The notes beneath the pieces were generated by a model. That model searched no databases. It was given only the letters and a program-made list of their open reading frames with translations, and had not been told where the DNA came from. Below are positions 1-7,146 of a DNA stretch of 14,618 nt, piece after piece (position 1 is the stretch's first letter; each line of letters starts with the position of its first letter). The position numbers and the translations under genes were made by a program. The DNA is taken from positions 1-14,618 of the forward strand of contig JANMQK010000259.1 of NCBI GenBank assembly GCA_031370485.1, in the 5' to 3' direction. Source of the DNA: JANMQK01 sp031370485 (lineage in GTDB: Bacteria; Acidobacteriota; Polarisedimenticolia; Gp22-AA2).

Positions 1-1568
1 CCGGTCAGGTCCATGCTCAGGATCTCGGTACCTATGGTGTCCGCGACCTGGGTCTGGCGATTGACGAAGGCGTCCGGCAGGCCGGCGCTTGACAGGCGCA
101 CGACGATGGGCGGACCGCCCGTCGCCTGGAGCGGCTCTACCACCAGCATGGCCGTGGACGGGAAGCTGTCGGTCCCGGCCGGGATCGGCGGGCAACCGGA
201 CGAGGGGGTGCCCGACTGCATGCGGATTGTCCCGGTTGTGCTTCCGGACATGCCCCCGAACGGACCTGGACTGTGCCCGATGAAATCAATCCTGTAGGTG
301 ATGTCGAAGAAGCTGTCCACGGCCCAGTTGCCGCTGGGCAGCCGCGTCAGGGTCGTGTGCCCGGGGCTCGGCATGCTGAAGCCCGTTCCGGCCGTGATCC
401 GCAACAGGTCGAAGTCGGGATCTCCTATGATTTGGCCCTGGATTCCCATCATATCCGTGTCAAAGGACTGGACGGGGGCGAAGGGAGTGCGCGGGCCGGT
501 GTCGGTGGCGCATTGCGTCGGAATCGTCAGGTTTCGGAAATAGCCTGTCTGATTCCCGGTGCCCCGCAGCGACAGCGTGAGCGACGACTGGAAGGTCTCG
601 TGCTCCCCCCCGAGACTTCCGCCCGGAGTGTGGGTGATTTGGATGAAGCGGTCGTGCTTCGCATCGATCTCGACCGTGGTTCCGGGAGGCAGCCCGTTGA
701 GCATCCTGTGAAGATCGGCCGGGCTGACGTAGCCGCAGCCCTGGGGGGGCAGGCTCACCGTGCCGCTGCCATCGTCCACGACCGTGCAGGGGGGCGGCGC
801 CGGCTTCCCGGCCTGCATCCTGATCGTCCCGGTCGTGCTCCCCGACATCCCGGCAAAGGGACCGGGTGAGTGACCCACGAAATCGATCCGGTAGGTGATG
901 TCGAAGAAGCTGTCGACGTTGAAGTTGCCGCTGGGCATCCGGGTCAGGGTCGTGTGTCCGGGGCTCGGCATGTTGAAAGTCGTCCCGGCGGTGATACGCA
1001 GCAGGTCGAAATCGGGGTCGCCCGCAGGAAGCTGCCCCTCAAGCCGGAACATGTCCGTGTCGAAGGACTGGATCGGGGCGCCCGGAGTGCGGGGCGCGGT
1101 GTGGGTCTCGAAGTCCACCGGCATGGACGCATTCCGCTGGTAGCCTGCCAGCCCTCCGGTGCCCTTGAGCTTCAGCACCAGGTTCGAATGTGAACACTCC
1201 TGCTCACCCCCCAGGGATCCTCCCTGCTTTTCGCAGCGCGCCCCGGGCGGCGGAGAAAACGAGCAAGTTCCAGGTGTGATCGGGATCTGGCAGAAGAAGT
1301 CCAGGTGCTCAGCGGCCACCTCGATGGTCGAACCGGGCGGCATCAGCCCGTTGATCATCTCGTGGAGGTCGTTCGGGCTGACGTAGCCGCAGCCGGGAGG
1401 CGGCAGGTTTACCGTGCCGCCGCCGTTATCCGGAACCGTGCAAGGGGGCGTCTGCGCGAAAGCAGGCGTCACCAAGGCGGCCGACATGATAATCGTCGCG
1501 GCGATCACCGCCGCACCGGTCAGAGGAAACTGCACCCAGAAAAAAGCCTTACGCAAGGAGTGAATCAT
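1..1568 (-). CDS. Secreted protein with two tandem ~200-residue repeats, function unknown (partial at left edge)
   Basis: An open frame on the minus strand runs from an ATG at 1568 to the left edge without a stop, giving 522 codons; the C-terminus lies outside the window. A strong Shine-Dalgarno (GGGAGGT, about 1577-1583) sits 7 bases before the ATG. Residues 1-38 form a signal peptide (basic n-region SLRK, hydrophobic core, AFA-Q cleavage site). The mature protein holds two homologous units, each opening with PPCTV, then GCGYVSP.DLH, then an NGL..PPG[ST]T.E segment, later SFDTDM, DPDFDLLRITAG, MPSPGHTTLTR and SFFDITYRIDF, and ending TTGTIRMQ. The first unit has an extra Cys-rich stretch of roughly 19 residues. 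After the second unit a different segment begins (CPPIPAGTDSFPST) and reaches the edge. I do not recognise the family. The low-complexity Pro/Gly/Thr-rich, beta-like composition suggests an extracellular or surface protein. It is transcribed divergently from the ketosynthase operon. Confidence 0.85.
   Translation of the reverse strand, partial: MIHSLRKAFFWVQFPLTGAAVIAATIIMSAALVTPAFAQTPPCTVPDNGGGTVNLPPPGCGYVSPNDLHEMINGLMPPGSTIEVAAEHLDFFCQIPITPGTCSFSPPPGARCEKQGGSLGGEQECSHSNLVLKLKGTGGLAGYQRNASMPVDFETHTAPRTPGAPIQSFDTDMFRLEGQLPAGDPDFDLLRITAGTTFNMPSPGHTTLTRMPSGNFNVDSFFDITYRIDFVGHSPGPFAGMSGSTTGTIRMQAGKPAPPPCTVVDDGSGTVSLPPQGCGYVSPADLHRMLNGLPPGTTVEIDAKHDRFIQITHTPGGSLGGEHETFQSSLTLSLRGTGNQTGYFRNLTIPTQCATDTGPRTPFAPVQSFDTDMMGIQGQIIGDPDFDLLRITAGTGFSMPSPGHTTLTRLPSGNWAVDSFFDITYRIDFIGHSPGPFGGMSGSTTGTIRMQSGTPSSGCPPIPAGTDSFPSTAMLVVEPLQATGGPPIVVRLSSAGLPDAFVNRQTQVADTIGTEILSMDLT
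205..798 (-). repeat. Tandem coding repeat, unit 2 of secreted protein
   Basis: This is the second copy of the repeat. It begins at a PPCTVVDDGSG segment encoded near 780-798 and ends with TTGTIRMQSG near 213-240. Long stretches are nearly identical to unit 1 at protein level (GCGYVSP, SFDTDM, DPDFDLLRITAGT, MPSPGHTTLTR, SFFDITYRIDF), while the DNA has diverged at wobble positions. This points to an internal duplication that is not very recent and is under protein-level constraint. Confidence 0.75.
800..1450 (-). repeat. Tandem coding repeat, unit 1 of secreted protein
   Basis: This is the N-terminal copy of the repeat inside the secreted protein. It can be matched to unit 2 at the DNA level, for example 893-915 with 295-317 and the block around 944-1020 with 346-422, at an offset of about 598 bases. 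Toward its start the offset rises to about 656 bases because this copy carries an additional Cys-rich insertion (FCQIPITPGTCSF region). The boundaries are approximate. Confidence 0.75.
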
Positions 1569-1666
1569 GAGGTTGACCTCCCCCCCGAGAGAAGTAGCCG
1601 AACAAGACAAGAGAGCATGGCGACACTAAGGCGGTTTTCGCGGGCAACCTCCCGCTGGTGCCGCAT

Positions 1667-1695
1667 GTTGTACCGCATTACCTGAGCAAGATCAA
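1667..1695 (-). promoter_or_regulatory. Sigma70-type promoter for the secreted repeat protein
   Basis: On the minus strand TTGATC (1695-1690) is followed after exactly 17 bases by TACAAC (1672-1667). This is a reasonable sigma70 -35/-10 pair and leaves a leader of about 90 bases before the ATG at 1568. A perfect 6-2-6 palindrome, AAGATC-AA-GATCTT (1688-1701), overlaps the -35 element. The call rests on sequence resemblance alone. Confidence 0.45.
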
Positions 1696-1701
1696 GATCT
1701 T
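1688..1701. promoter_or_regulatory. Palindrome overlapping the -35 element (possible operator)
   Basis: AAGATCAAGATCTT is a perfect inverted repeat (6-bp arms, 2-bp centre) in the divergent intergenic region. It overlaps the predicted -35 box of the leftward promoter. A short palindrome this close to a promoter could be a repressor site, but one copy alone is weak evidence. Confidence 0.25.
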
Positions 1702-1801
1702 TCTGATCCGATTCTTCACTTTAGCCATTCGACCCTCCCAAGGCGGGGGGTCCCCGGCTGCCCGCCCGGCCCGATTCAATCGCATCGCGCATGTTCAATG
1801 C

Positions 1802-1830
1802 TTGACGAGGGTTGCGCCTCGTCGTACTAT
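1802..1830 (+). promoter_or_regulatory. Sigma70-type promoter of the ketosynthase operon, with internal dyad
   Basis: TTGACG (1802-1807) and TACTAT (1825-1830) are separated by exactly 17 bases, a near-consensus sigma70 promoter. Transcription would start about 1837, giving a leader of roughly 70 bases before the GTG of the carrier-protein gene at 1910. The -35 and spacer contain a perfect 7-bp inverted repeat, GACGAGG (1804-1810) and CCTCGTC (1817-1823), around a 6-base centre. A regulator bound there would cover the promoter. No regulator gene is adjacent. Confidence 0.6.
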
Positions 1831-1909
1831 CCCGCCACCTGAAACGCGAAGACGCAGCGCACACCTCGACGCTCCGGGCGATCCAGGCCGTCAGAGAAGA
1901 GGAGCCTTC

Positions 1910-2158
1910 GTGCCTGACAGAGAGCGGACCCGGCGGGAAGTCGTCCAGATGGTCGCCGAAATCGCCGACCTTCCGGTGGATCGGGTCTCCGAGGACGCAA
2001 CACTCGAGTCCCTTGGCATCGACTCGCTGAACGGCCTGAGAATCGTGGCGGAGATGGAAAAGCGCTATGGGATCAACGTTCCCGACGAGGCCATCGGCAA
2101 GATCCGCTCGATGCCCGACATCTTCTCCCTGGTGGACGCGCACATCCCTGGAGAGTAG
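1910..2158 (+). CDS. Acyl carrier protein
   Basis: This is an 82-residue acyl carrier protein, the usual size for a discrete type II ACP. The phosphopantetheine attachment site is Ser39 in GIDSL, preceded by the typical acidic helix-1/loop pattern (VSEDATLESLG) and followed by the recognition helix (LNGLRIVAEMEKRYG). I chose the GTG at 1910 because AGAAGAGGAG ends 5 bases upstream and the ACP fold starts right after it. The frame is open further upstream to 1658, but that would run through the promoter and adds non-homologous sequence. It is the first gene of the operon; the ketosynthase gene starts 9 bases after its stop. It should carry the growing acyl chain for the enzymes that follow. 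A phosphopantetheinyl transferase must be supplied from elsewhere, since none is in the window. Confidence 0.92.
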   Translation: MPDRERTRREVVQMVAEIADLPVDRVSEDATLESLGIDSLNGLRIVAEMEKRYGINVPDEAIGKIRSMPDIFSLVDAHIPGE

Positions 2159-2167
2159 GAGACCCGC

Positions 2168-3406
2168 GTGACCGGGACAATCCGCCCCTGCGTCACGGGG
2201 ATGGGTGTAATCACTCCGATCGGGCTGGACCTGGAGACGTTCTGGGAATCACTCCTCGCGGGGAAAAGCGGCGCCGCCGCCGTCCGCTCGTTCGACACCT
2301 CGGCCCTCAAGAGCAGCATCGGCTGTGAAGTGCCGGCTTACTCCGTTCCCGAGCCGGTCCGTCGCCACGTCCTGGGCGGGCGGTGCACCGAGCTCGCCCT
2401 CCTGGCGGCGGCGCAGGCAGTCGAACAGGCCGGCATCGGCCCGCTGCTCCGAGAGGCGCCGGACGCCGCCGTGGTCGTGGGAACCACGATGGGCGACGTA
2501 ACCCTCTTCGAGCAGGAGCGGGCGAAGCATACCGACCGCCAGGCCGACGACCGCGAGCTCGCCTCCCTGGCGCACCGGCCCCTGGACGTGATGGGCCGCT
2601 CCATCGCCCGGATGTTCGGTCTTTCGGGCCCGGTCACGACGGCTCCGACGGCGTGCGCCGCCGGAGCCTATGCGATCGGCATGGCGGCGGCGCTGGTCTC
2701 CCGCGGGCGGGTCCGCCGGGCGCTCGCGGTGGGGTGCGAGGCCTTCTCGCGCCTCGCCTTCGTCGGCTTCACGCGGCTGGGCGCGATGTCCCCCGACCTC
2801 TGCAGGCCGTTCAGCAAGGACCGTCCGGGGCTTCTCCTTGGCGAGGGGGCTGCCGCGGTCGTCGTCGAGTCGGAAAAGGACGCGCTATCCCGCGGCGCCC
2901 CTGTGCTCGGGTACGTCGACGGGTTCGGGCTCTCGTGCGACGCCTATCATGTCACCGGCCCTCATCCGGAGGGGCTCGGAGCGGTCCGCGCCATGATCGG
3001 CGCACTCGAGGAGGGGCAGATTCCCAGGGACGCCATCGACTACATCAACGCCCACGGGACCGGCACGCATCTTAACGACAAGGTCGAGAGCCTCGCCGTC
3101 CGCAGGGTGTTCGGCGAGCGCGCGCCGCGTCTCCCGGTCTCTTCGATCAAGGCGCTGACGGGGCACATGATGGGCGCGGCCGGTTGTGTTGAGGCCGTGG
3201 CCTCGCTTCTTGCGATGCGGCACGGCGTCATCCCCCCGACCTGGAACTGGCTCGAGGCCGATCCCGAGTGCGCCATCGACTGCGTCCCGAACGAGCCCCG
3301 GCCTGCCCGGCTGCGCCACGTCCTGTCGAATTCCTACGCCTTCGGCGGGAACAACGCCAGTCTCCTGCTCTCCGCGCCACCGGACGCCGGGGGTCCGGTG
3401 TCATGA
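2168..3406 (+). CDS. Beta-ketoacyl-ACP synthase II-type ketosynthase (KS-alpha-like, catalytically complete)
   Basis: This 412-residue thiolase-fold condensing enzyme has the usual FabF/KS-alpha length. It catalyses decarboxylative condensation of malonyl-ACP with an acyl chain. The complete Cys-His-His triad is visible: Cys163 in TACAAG, His296 in NAHGTGT and His333 in KALTGH with Lys328, followed by the YAFGGNN glycine-rich signature near the C-terminus. The N-terminus shows the typical VTGMGVITPIG start. Translation begins at GTG 2168, preceded by GGAG; the upstream ACP ends 9 bases earlier. The stop overlaps the ATG of the next gene (ATGA), which encodes a triad-less homologue. That is the arrangement of KS-alpha and chain-length factor in type II polyketide and aryl-polyene systems. 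A role in a specialised acyl-chain pathway rather than housekeeping fatty acid synthesis is inferred from this context. Confidence 0.92.
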   Translation: MTGTIRPCVTGMGVITPIGLDLETFWESLLAGKSGAAAVRSFDTSALKSSIGCEVPAYSVPEPVRRHVLGGRCTELALLAAAQAVEQAGIGPLLREAPDAAVVVGTTMGDVTLFEQERAKHTDRQADDRELASLAHRPLDVMGRSIARMFGLSGPVTTAPTACAAGAYAIGMAAALVSRGRVRRALAVGCEAFSRLAFVGFTRLGAMSPDLCRPFSKDRPGLLLGEGAAAVVVESEKDALSRGAPVLGYVDGFGLSCDAYHVTGPHPEGLGAVRAMIGALEEGQIPRDAIDYINAHGTGTHLNDKVESLAVRRVFGERAPRLPVSSIKALTGHMMGAAGCVEAVASLLAMRHGVIPPTWNWLEADPECAIDCVPNEPRPARLRHVLSNSYAFGGNNASLLLSAPPDAGGPVS

Positions 3407-4650
3407 GCAGCCGCCGGGCGACGACCTACGACTGTGTCGTGAGCGGCGTGGGCCTGGTCGCCGCCCCGGGAAGAAGCCCGCAGGATCTCCACCTGTCGCT
3501 CTGCCGTGGGGTGCCATGCTGGCCGCAGGACTCCGCCGCGCCGGGCGGCGGCGCCCTCGCCGCGCAGCCGTCGGCCGCGCCAATCGAAGGCTTCAACATC
3601 CGGGAGCACCTCGACCGGCGCGGGCTCAAGGACCTGTCGCGCACCTCCCAGCTCGCGTGCGCGGCGGCGGCTCCCCTCGCGGCGGCGCTCGAAGGCGTTC
3701 CGCCGTCACAGGTGGGAGTCGTGCTGGGGTCGTGCTGGGGAAGCCTCTCCACGGTCGTCGATTTCGAGTGGGAGACCTGCACCGTCCCGGTGCGCCTCGT
3801 GAACCCGTTGCTCTTCGCGGAGACCGTCTCCAACGTCCCCGCCGGGCAGGTCTCGATCCAGTTCGGCTGGTCGGCCTTCAACCTGACCGTGTCGAGCGGC
3901 TCGGCATCCGGGCTCGCGGCCATCCGGGAAGGGGCCGAGCTTTTGTCTTCCGGGAGGGCGCAGGCCGTCGTCGCCGGGGGGGCGGACGCGATCACCCTGC
4001 CGGCGCTGCGCGTCCTGGGGGCCGACGGGGTGCTTGCCGCCTCGCGCGGCTCGCGGCCGTTCGGGTTGGCACGCAGCGGTGCGATCGGCGGCGAGGGGGC
4101 CTGCCTGTTCATTCTCGAGTCGCCGGACCGGGCCCGCGCCCGCGGGGTCACGCCGATGGCGCGGCTGCGTTGTGCCGTCATCGGCTTCGCCGAACCGCGG
4201 GATCCGGATCAAGGGCCGCGGGCGGAGGAGGTCACGCCGCTCCTCCGGGACCTGCTCGACCAGGCCGCGCTCGACCCGCGGGAAGTTCAGCTTGTCGCGG
4301 CCTCCGCGTGCGGCTCGCCGCGGGGGGACCGGGAGGAGGCGCGGGCGATCCACGAGGTCTTCGGCCGTGGCCCGGAGGCCCCCTTTGTGATGGCGCCGAA
4401 AGGAATCCTGGGGGAGACCTGGGGGGCGTCGGGGCCGCTGGCCGCAGCCGCCGTCATCGAGTCGATGCGGACCGGCCGCATCCCCGGCCGGCCGCTCGGT
4501 TTCGTGCCGGATCCGGACCTGCCCCCCGTCAACATGCCCCCCGAGCCTCTGGCGAGACCGGTCCGGAACGCCGTCATCCTGACCCGGACGGAGACCGGGC
4601 ATCTTTCCGCCCTGCTGCTGCAGGCACCGGAGGAGCGCGATGCCGCCTGA
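3403..4650 (+). CDS. Ketosynthase-like protein lacking the catalytic triad (chain-length-factor-like)
   Basis: This 415-residue protein has the ketosynthase fold but no catalytic residues. The nucleophile position is Ser167 (SGSASG in place of TACA.G). The HGTGT motif is replaced by ACGSPRGD with no His. The KxxxGH motif reads KGILGE, keeping Lys333 but with Glu338 for His. It starts at ATG 3403, overlapping the stop of the active ketosynthase by ATGA, so the two are probably co-translated and paired. Known chain-length factors (KS-beta) are inactive KS homologues that dimerise with KS-alpha and shape the chain-length tunnel, usually with Gln for Cys; here it is Ser, so the assignment is by analogy. 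It has diverged strongly from its neighbour, and the start region includes an Ala/Pro/Gly-rich stretch (residues 45-60). A scaffolding role for the pair is inferred. Confidence 0.82.
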   Translation: MSSRRATTYDCVVSGVGLVAAPGRSPQDLHLSLCRGVPCWPQDSAAPGGGALAAQPSAAPIEGFNIREHLDRRGLKDLSRTSQLACAAAAPLAAALEGVPPSQVGVVLGSCWGSLSTVVDFEWETCTVPVRLVNPLLFAETVSNVPAGQVSIQFGWSAFNLTVSSGSASGLAAIREGAELLSSGRAQAVVAGGADAITLPALRVLGADGVLAASRGSRPFGLARSGAIGGEGACLFILESPDRARARGVTPMARLRCAVIGFAEPRDPDQGPRAEEVTPLLRDLLDQAALDPREVQLVAASACGSPRGDREEARAIHEVFGRGPEAPFVMAPKGILGETWGASGPLAAAAVIESMRTGRIPGRPLGFVPDPDLPPVNMPPEPLARPVRNAVILTRTETGHLSALLLQAPEERDAA

Positions 4651-5083
4651 GAGTCTCGAGGAATTGCTCCCCTGGAGACACCCGTTCCTGCTGATCGATC
4701 GGCTGATCGAGTGCGTGCCGCACAAGAGCATCACGACCCGCAAGCAGGTCTGCGGCGATGATCGGCTGGCCCACGCTCATGGACCGGGCACAAGCCTGTG
4801 GCCCGGTCTCATGGTCCTGGAAGGGATGAACCAGAGCGCGGCGCTTCTTTTCCGGCTGAGCTACGGCCCGATCGACCCCGCGCGGCTTCCGCTCCTCGGG
4901 CACCTGCGCGTCCGGTTTCCCGGGTCGGCGTCCCCCGGGGACACGATCACCTACGCGGTGCGGGCGGTGAAGATGACCCCGACGCACGGCCTGTTCGAGG
5001 GAGTCGCCCGGGTGGAGGGACGGCCGATCGTCGAGGGCGAGCTGGCGTTCGCAGTGGCGCGCGCGGACACGGAATCGCCGTGA
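4640..5083 (+). CDS. Hotdog-fold 3-hydroxyacyl-ACP dehydratase (FabZ/FabA-like)
   Basis: This 147-residue hotdog protein has the size of FabZ and would remove water from 3-hydroxyacyl-ACP to give trans-2-enoyl-ACP. It begins with the family hallmark LLPWRHPFLLIDR. The catalytic pair aligns as His47 in HGPG (HFPG in typical FabZ) and Glu61 in PGLMVLEGMNQ, with the expected 14-residue spacing. A FabZ-like strand (HLRVRFPGSASPGD) follows. The ATG at 4640 lies inside the end of the upstream gene (11-base overlap), with GGAGGAG about 4 bases before it. The stop overlaps the GTG of the ketoreductase gene. With no enoyl reductase in the cluster, its enoyl products may be kept as double bonds. Sequence drift from housekeeping FabZ (HGPG, short helix region) fits a pathway-dedicated enzyme. 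Confidence 0.85.
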   Translation: MPPESLEELLPWRHPFLLIDRLIECVPHKSITTRKQVCGDDRLAHAHGPGTSLWPGLMVLEGMNQSAALLFRLSYGPIDPARLPLLGHLRVRFPGSASPGDTITYAVRAVKMTPTHGLFEGVARVEGRPIVEGELAFAVARADTESP

Positions 5084-5826
5084 CCCTGACCTACGGCCGT
5101 GGGACGGCGCTCGTGACGGGGGGGTCGGGCGGCATCGGCTCGGCGATCGTCTCGGGACTGGCGGCGGCCGGGCTGCCGGTCGCGTTCACCTACCACAGCC
5201 GTCCGGAGGCGGCGGCCGCCCTGGTGCGCGCGCTCGAGAAAACCTCGCGGGTCAAGGGTTATCCGCTCTCCACCAGCCGGCTCGGGGACGCCGTGGATCT
5301 GATTGGCAAGGTCTCGGCCGACCTCGAACCGGTGCGCTTCGTCGTCTGCAGCGCCGGCATCTCGCAGGAGCGGGCCTTCCACACGCTGTCCGAGGAGGAG
5401 TGGACGCGCATCATCGACACCAACCTCGCGGCGGCCGTCGCCATCGCCCGGGCCGCGGTCACCCCGCTCATGAAGGCGGGGTTCGGCCGGATCGTATTTC
5501 TCGGATCGGTTTCGGGGCTGCGGGGCATCCGGGGCCACACCATTTACGCCGCCACCAAGGCCGCGCTTCAGGGTCTGACCCGATCCCTCGCCCAGGAGTG
5601 CGCGCCGTTCGGGGTGACGGTCAACACCGTGGCCCCGGGGTTCATCGACACCCCCATGCTCGAGAACGCCCCCGAGACGTCGAAGAAAGCGTGGATCGAT
5701 CGAATCCCGATGCGCCGGCTGGGGCGGCCGGAGGAGGTGGCTCATCTTGTCGGCTTCCTGCTCTCCGACCAGGCGGCCTACGTGACCGGGCAGGTGTGGG
5801 TCGTGGATGGAGGGCTGTCGCTGTGA
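5080..5826 (+). CDS. fabG: 3-oxoacyl-ACP reductase (FabG-type short-chain dehydrogenase)
   Basis: This 248-residue short-chain dehydrogenase reduces 3-oxoacyl-ACP to 3-hydroxyacyl-ACP with NADPH. The Rossmann motif TGGSGGIG lies at 13-20. The NAG motif appears as CSAG (90-93). The catalytic set is complete: Asn115, Ser143 (LGSVSG), Tyr156 and Lys160 (YAATK). The C-terminal section (VNTVAPGFIDTPM, then RLGRPEEVAHLVGFLLSD, ending VVDGGLSL) is classical FabG. The GTG start at 5080 overlaps the dehydratase stop (GTGA). The gene ends in another GTGA overlap with the next ketosynthase gene, so the operon is read through with translational coupling. Together with the ketosynthase and dehydratase it supplies the ketoreduction step of an iterative chain-extension cycle. 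Confidence 0.92.
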   Translation: MTLTYGRGTALVTGGSGGIGSAIVSGLAAAGLPVAFTYHSRPEAAAALVRALEKTSRVKGYPLSTSRLGDAVDLIGKVSADLEPVRFVVCSAGISQERAFHTLSEEEWTRIIDTNLAAAVAIARAAVTPLMKAGFGRIVFLGSVSGLRGIRGHTIYAATKAALQGLTRSLAQECAPFGVTVNTVAPGFIDTPMLENAPETSKKAWIDRIPMRRLGRPEEVAHLVGFLLSDQAAYVTGQVWVVDGGLSL

Positions 5827-7118
5827 GTGCGCGGCGGGTCGGCATCACCGGCATCGGCGTCCTGTGCGGTTATGGACGGGGGACCGAGGCGCTCTGGGCC
5901 GGGCTCTCCTCCGGGCGCAGTGCCATCGGCGAGCACCGGGCGCGACTCGGCCGGCGAAATTGGCTGACCTACCCGATGGCGGCGCTGCGCGACGATCCTG
6001 CCGCCTTGGCGCGCGCCCTTCCCAACCCCGAATTCGTGCGTGACAATCACCTGGCCGACGACCCGGACTTCATCGCCCTGGCCGACACCGTCGCGCAGGC
6101 CCTCGAGGACGCCGGGCTCGGAGACGGGAAGCGCGGCCAGGACGTCGGGCTGATCGTGACCCACGAGAGCCCGGGGCTGGCGCCGCATGTACAGAGCTTC
6201 TTCCGCTGGGGGACGATGGCGAAGGCCTGGTGGCGCTCGCGGTCCAAGTTCAGCCCGCAGGATTTCCTGTATGAGCAGCAGAGCGAGAGCGTCTATCGCC
6301 TGCATTCGTTTCTTTATCTCCACTACCTCTCCGCCCTGTTCCACCTGCACGGCTTCACCCTGTACAACAACAATGCCTGCGCCTCCGGGGCGTTCTCGCT
6401 CGCCGTGGCGGCGGACCGGATCCGCAACGGAGACTCGGACGCGGTCGTGGTGGTCGGCGGCGACATCCCGGAGGACGGGACGAAGTTCCGCTGGTTCCGC
6501 GATCTGGGACTCTATTCGGCGCGCGGCCAGTGCCGTCCTTTCCGCGCCGATCGCGACGGCATGGTGCTGGGCTCGGGCGCGGCGGCCCTGGTCCTCGAAG
6601 ATCTCGACCTCGCCCTACGGGCGGGCCGCAAGGTGTACGCCGAATGGCTCGGCGCCGGGTTCACCTCGGACGGCTGGAAGGTCACCTTCCCCGACGTGGT
6701 CGGGCGGCGGTACGGCGACGCCATCGCGCGCGCCCTCAAGGTGGCGCAGGTGGAACCGCGTGACCTGAGCCTCCTCGTGCCTCACGGGGTCGGGTCGGGC
6801 CTGTACGATCGTTTCGAAGCCTCCTGTCTCGGCGACGTCCTCGGGAACAGCGGGACATCCTGGCCCCCGATGATGCTTCTAAAACAGGCGATCGGGCACA
6901 CGCTGGGCGGCTGCGCCCTGGTGGAGACGGTCGCGGCCCTCATCGCGATGCGCCAGGGGCATATCCCGGAGGCGGCGCGCTGTGTCGAGCCCGACCCGGC
7001 GCTGTCGATCGGCCCTCCGCGGCCCGAACCGCTTCGACCTGACGGCCTGATTCTCAAGTGCACCAACGGCTTCGCGGGGCAGAATGGCGCCATGGTTCTT
7101 CGCGCCAGCCCCGAATGA
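5823..7118 (+). CDS. Divergent beta-ketoacyl synthase (third ketosynthase-fold protein of the cluster)
   Basis: This 431-residue condensing-enzyme homologue has all catalytic residues: Cys186 in NNACASG, His321 in PHGVGS (HGTGT in typical enzymes), and Lys354 with His359 in KQAIGH. The C-terminal signature is altered to NGFAGQN. Compared with FabF it has an unusual aromatic, basic stretch at 120-180 (SFFRWGTMAKAWW..., HSFLYLHYLSALFHLHG) just before the nucleophile, a region that helps form the substrate pocket and dimer interface in this family. It starts at GTG 5823, overlapping the FabG-type gene stop. Its stop at 7116-7118 lies about 28 bases before the chosen start of the DUF1702-like gene. 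A priming, offloading or condensation role with an unusual acyl substrate is possible; the sequence does not settle which. Confidence 0.85.
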   Translation: MSARRVGITGIGVLCGYGRGTEALWAGLSSGRSAIGEHRARLGRRNWLTYPMAALRDDPAALARALPNPEFVRDNHLADDPDFIALADTVAQALEDAGLGDGKRGQDVGLIVTHESPGLAPHVQSFFRWGTMAKAWWRSRSKFSPQDFLYEQQSESVYRLHSFLYLHYLSALFHLHGFTLYNNNACASGAFSLAVAADRIRNGDSDAVVVVGGDIPEDGTKFRWFRDLGLYSARGQCRPFRADRDGMVLGSGAAALVLEDLDLALRAGRKVYAEWLGAGFTSDGWKVTFPDVVGRRYGDAIARALKVAQVEPRDLSLLVPHGVGSGLYDRFEASCLGDVLGNSGTSWPPMMLLKQAIGHTLGGCALVETVAALIAMRQGHIPEAARCVEPDPALSIGPPRPEPLRPDGLILKCTNGFAGQNGAMVLRASPE

Positions 7119-7146
7119 TGGGAACAGGGCGCTCGGAGACGGTACG

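Noticed and set aside
205..1450. DNA repeats suggesting a mobile element or CRISPR
   Set aside because: The repeats are two long, in-frame protein-coding units of a single gene, diverged at wobble positions, without spacers or terminal inverted repeats.
1658..1909. Open frame extending the acyl carrier protein upstream to ATG 1658 (166 residues)
   Set aside because: It would run through the predicted promoter (1802-1830), adds Arg/Pro-rich sequence unlike any ACP, and the GTG at 1910 has a good ribosome-binding site.
3186..4694. 502-residue open frame on the plus strand
   Set aside because: It is out of frame with the KS and CLF-like genes, is dominated by Arg/Pro/Ala/Gly, and has no family motif; it starts inside an intact KS gene.
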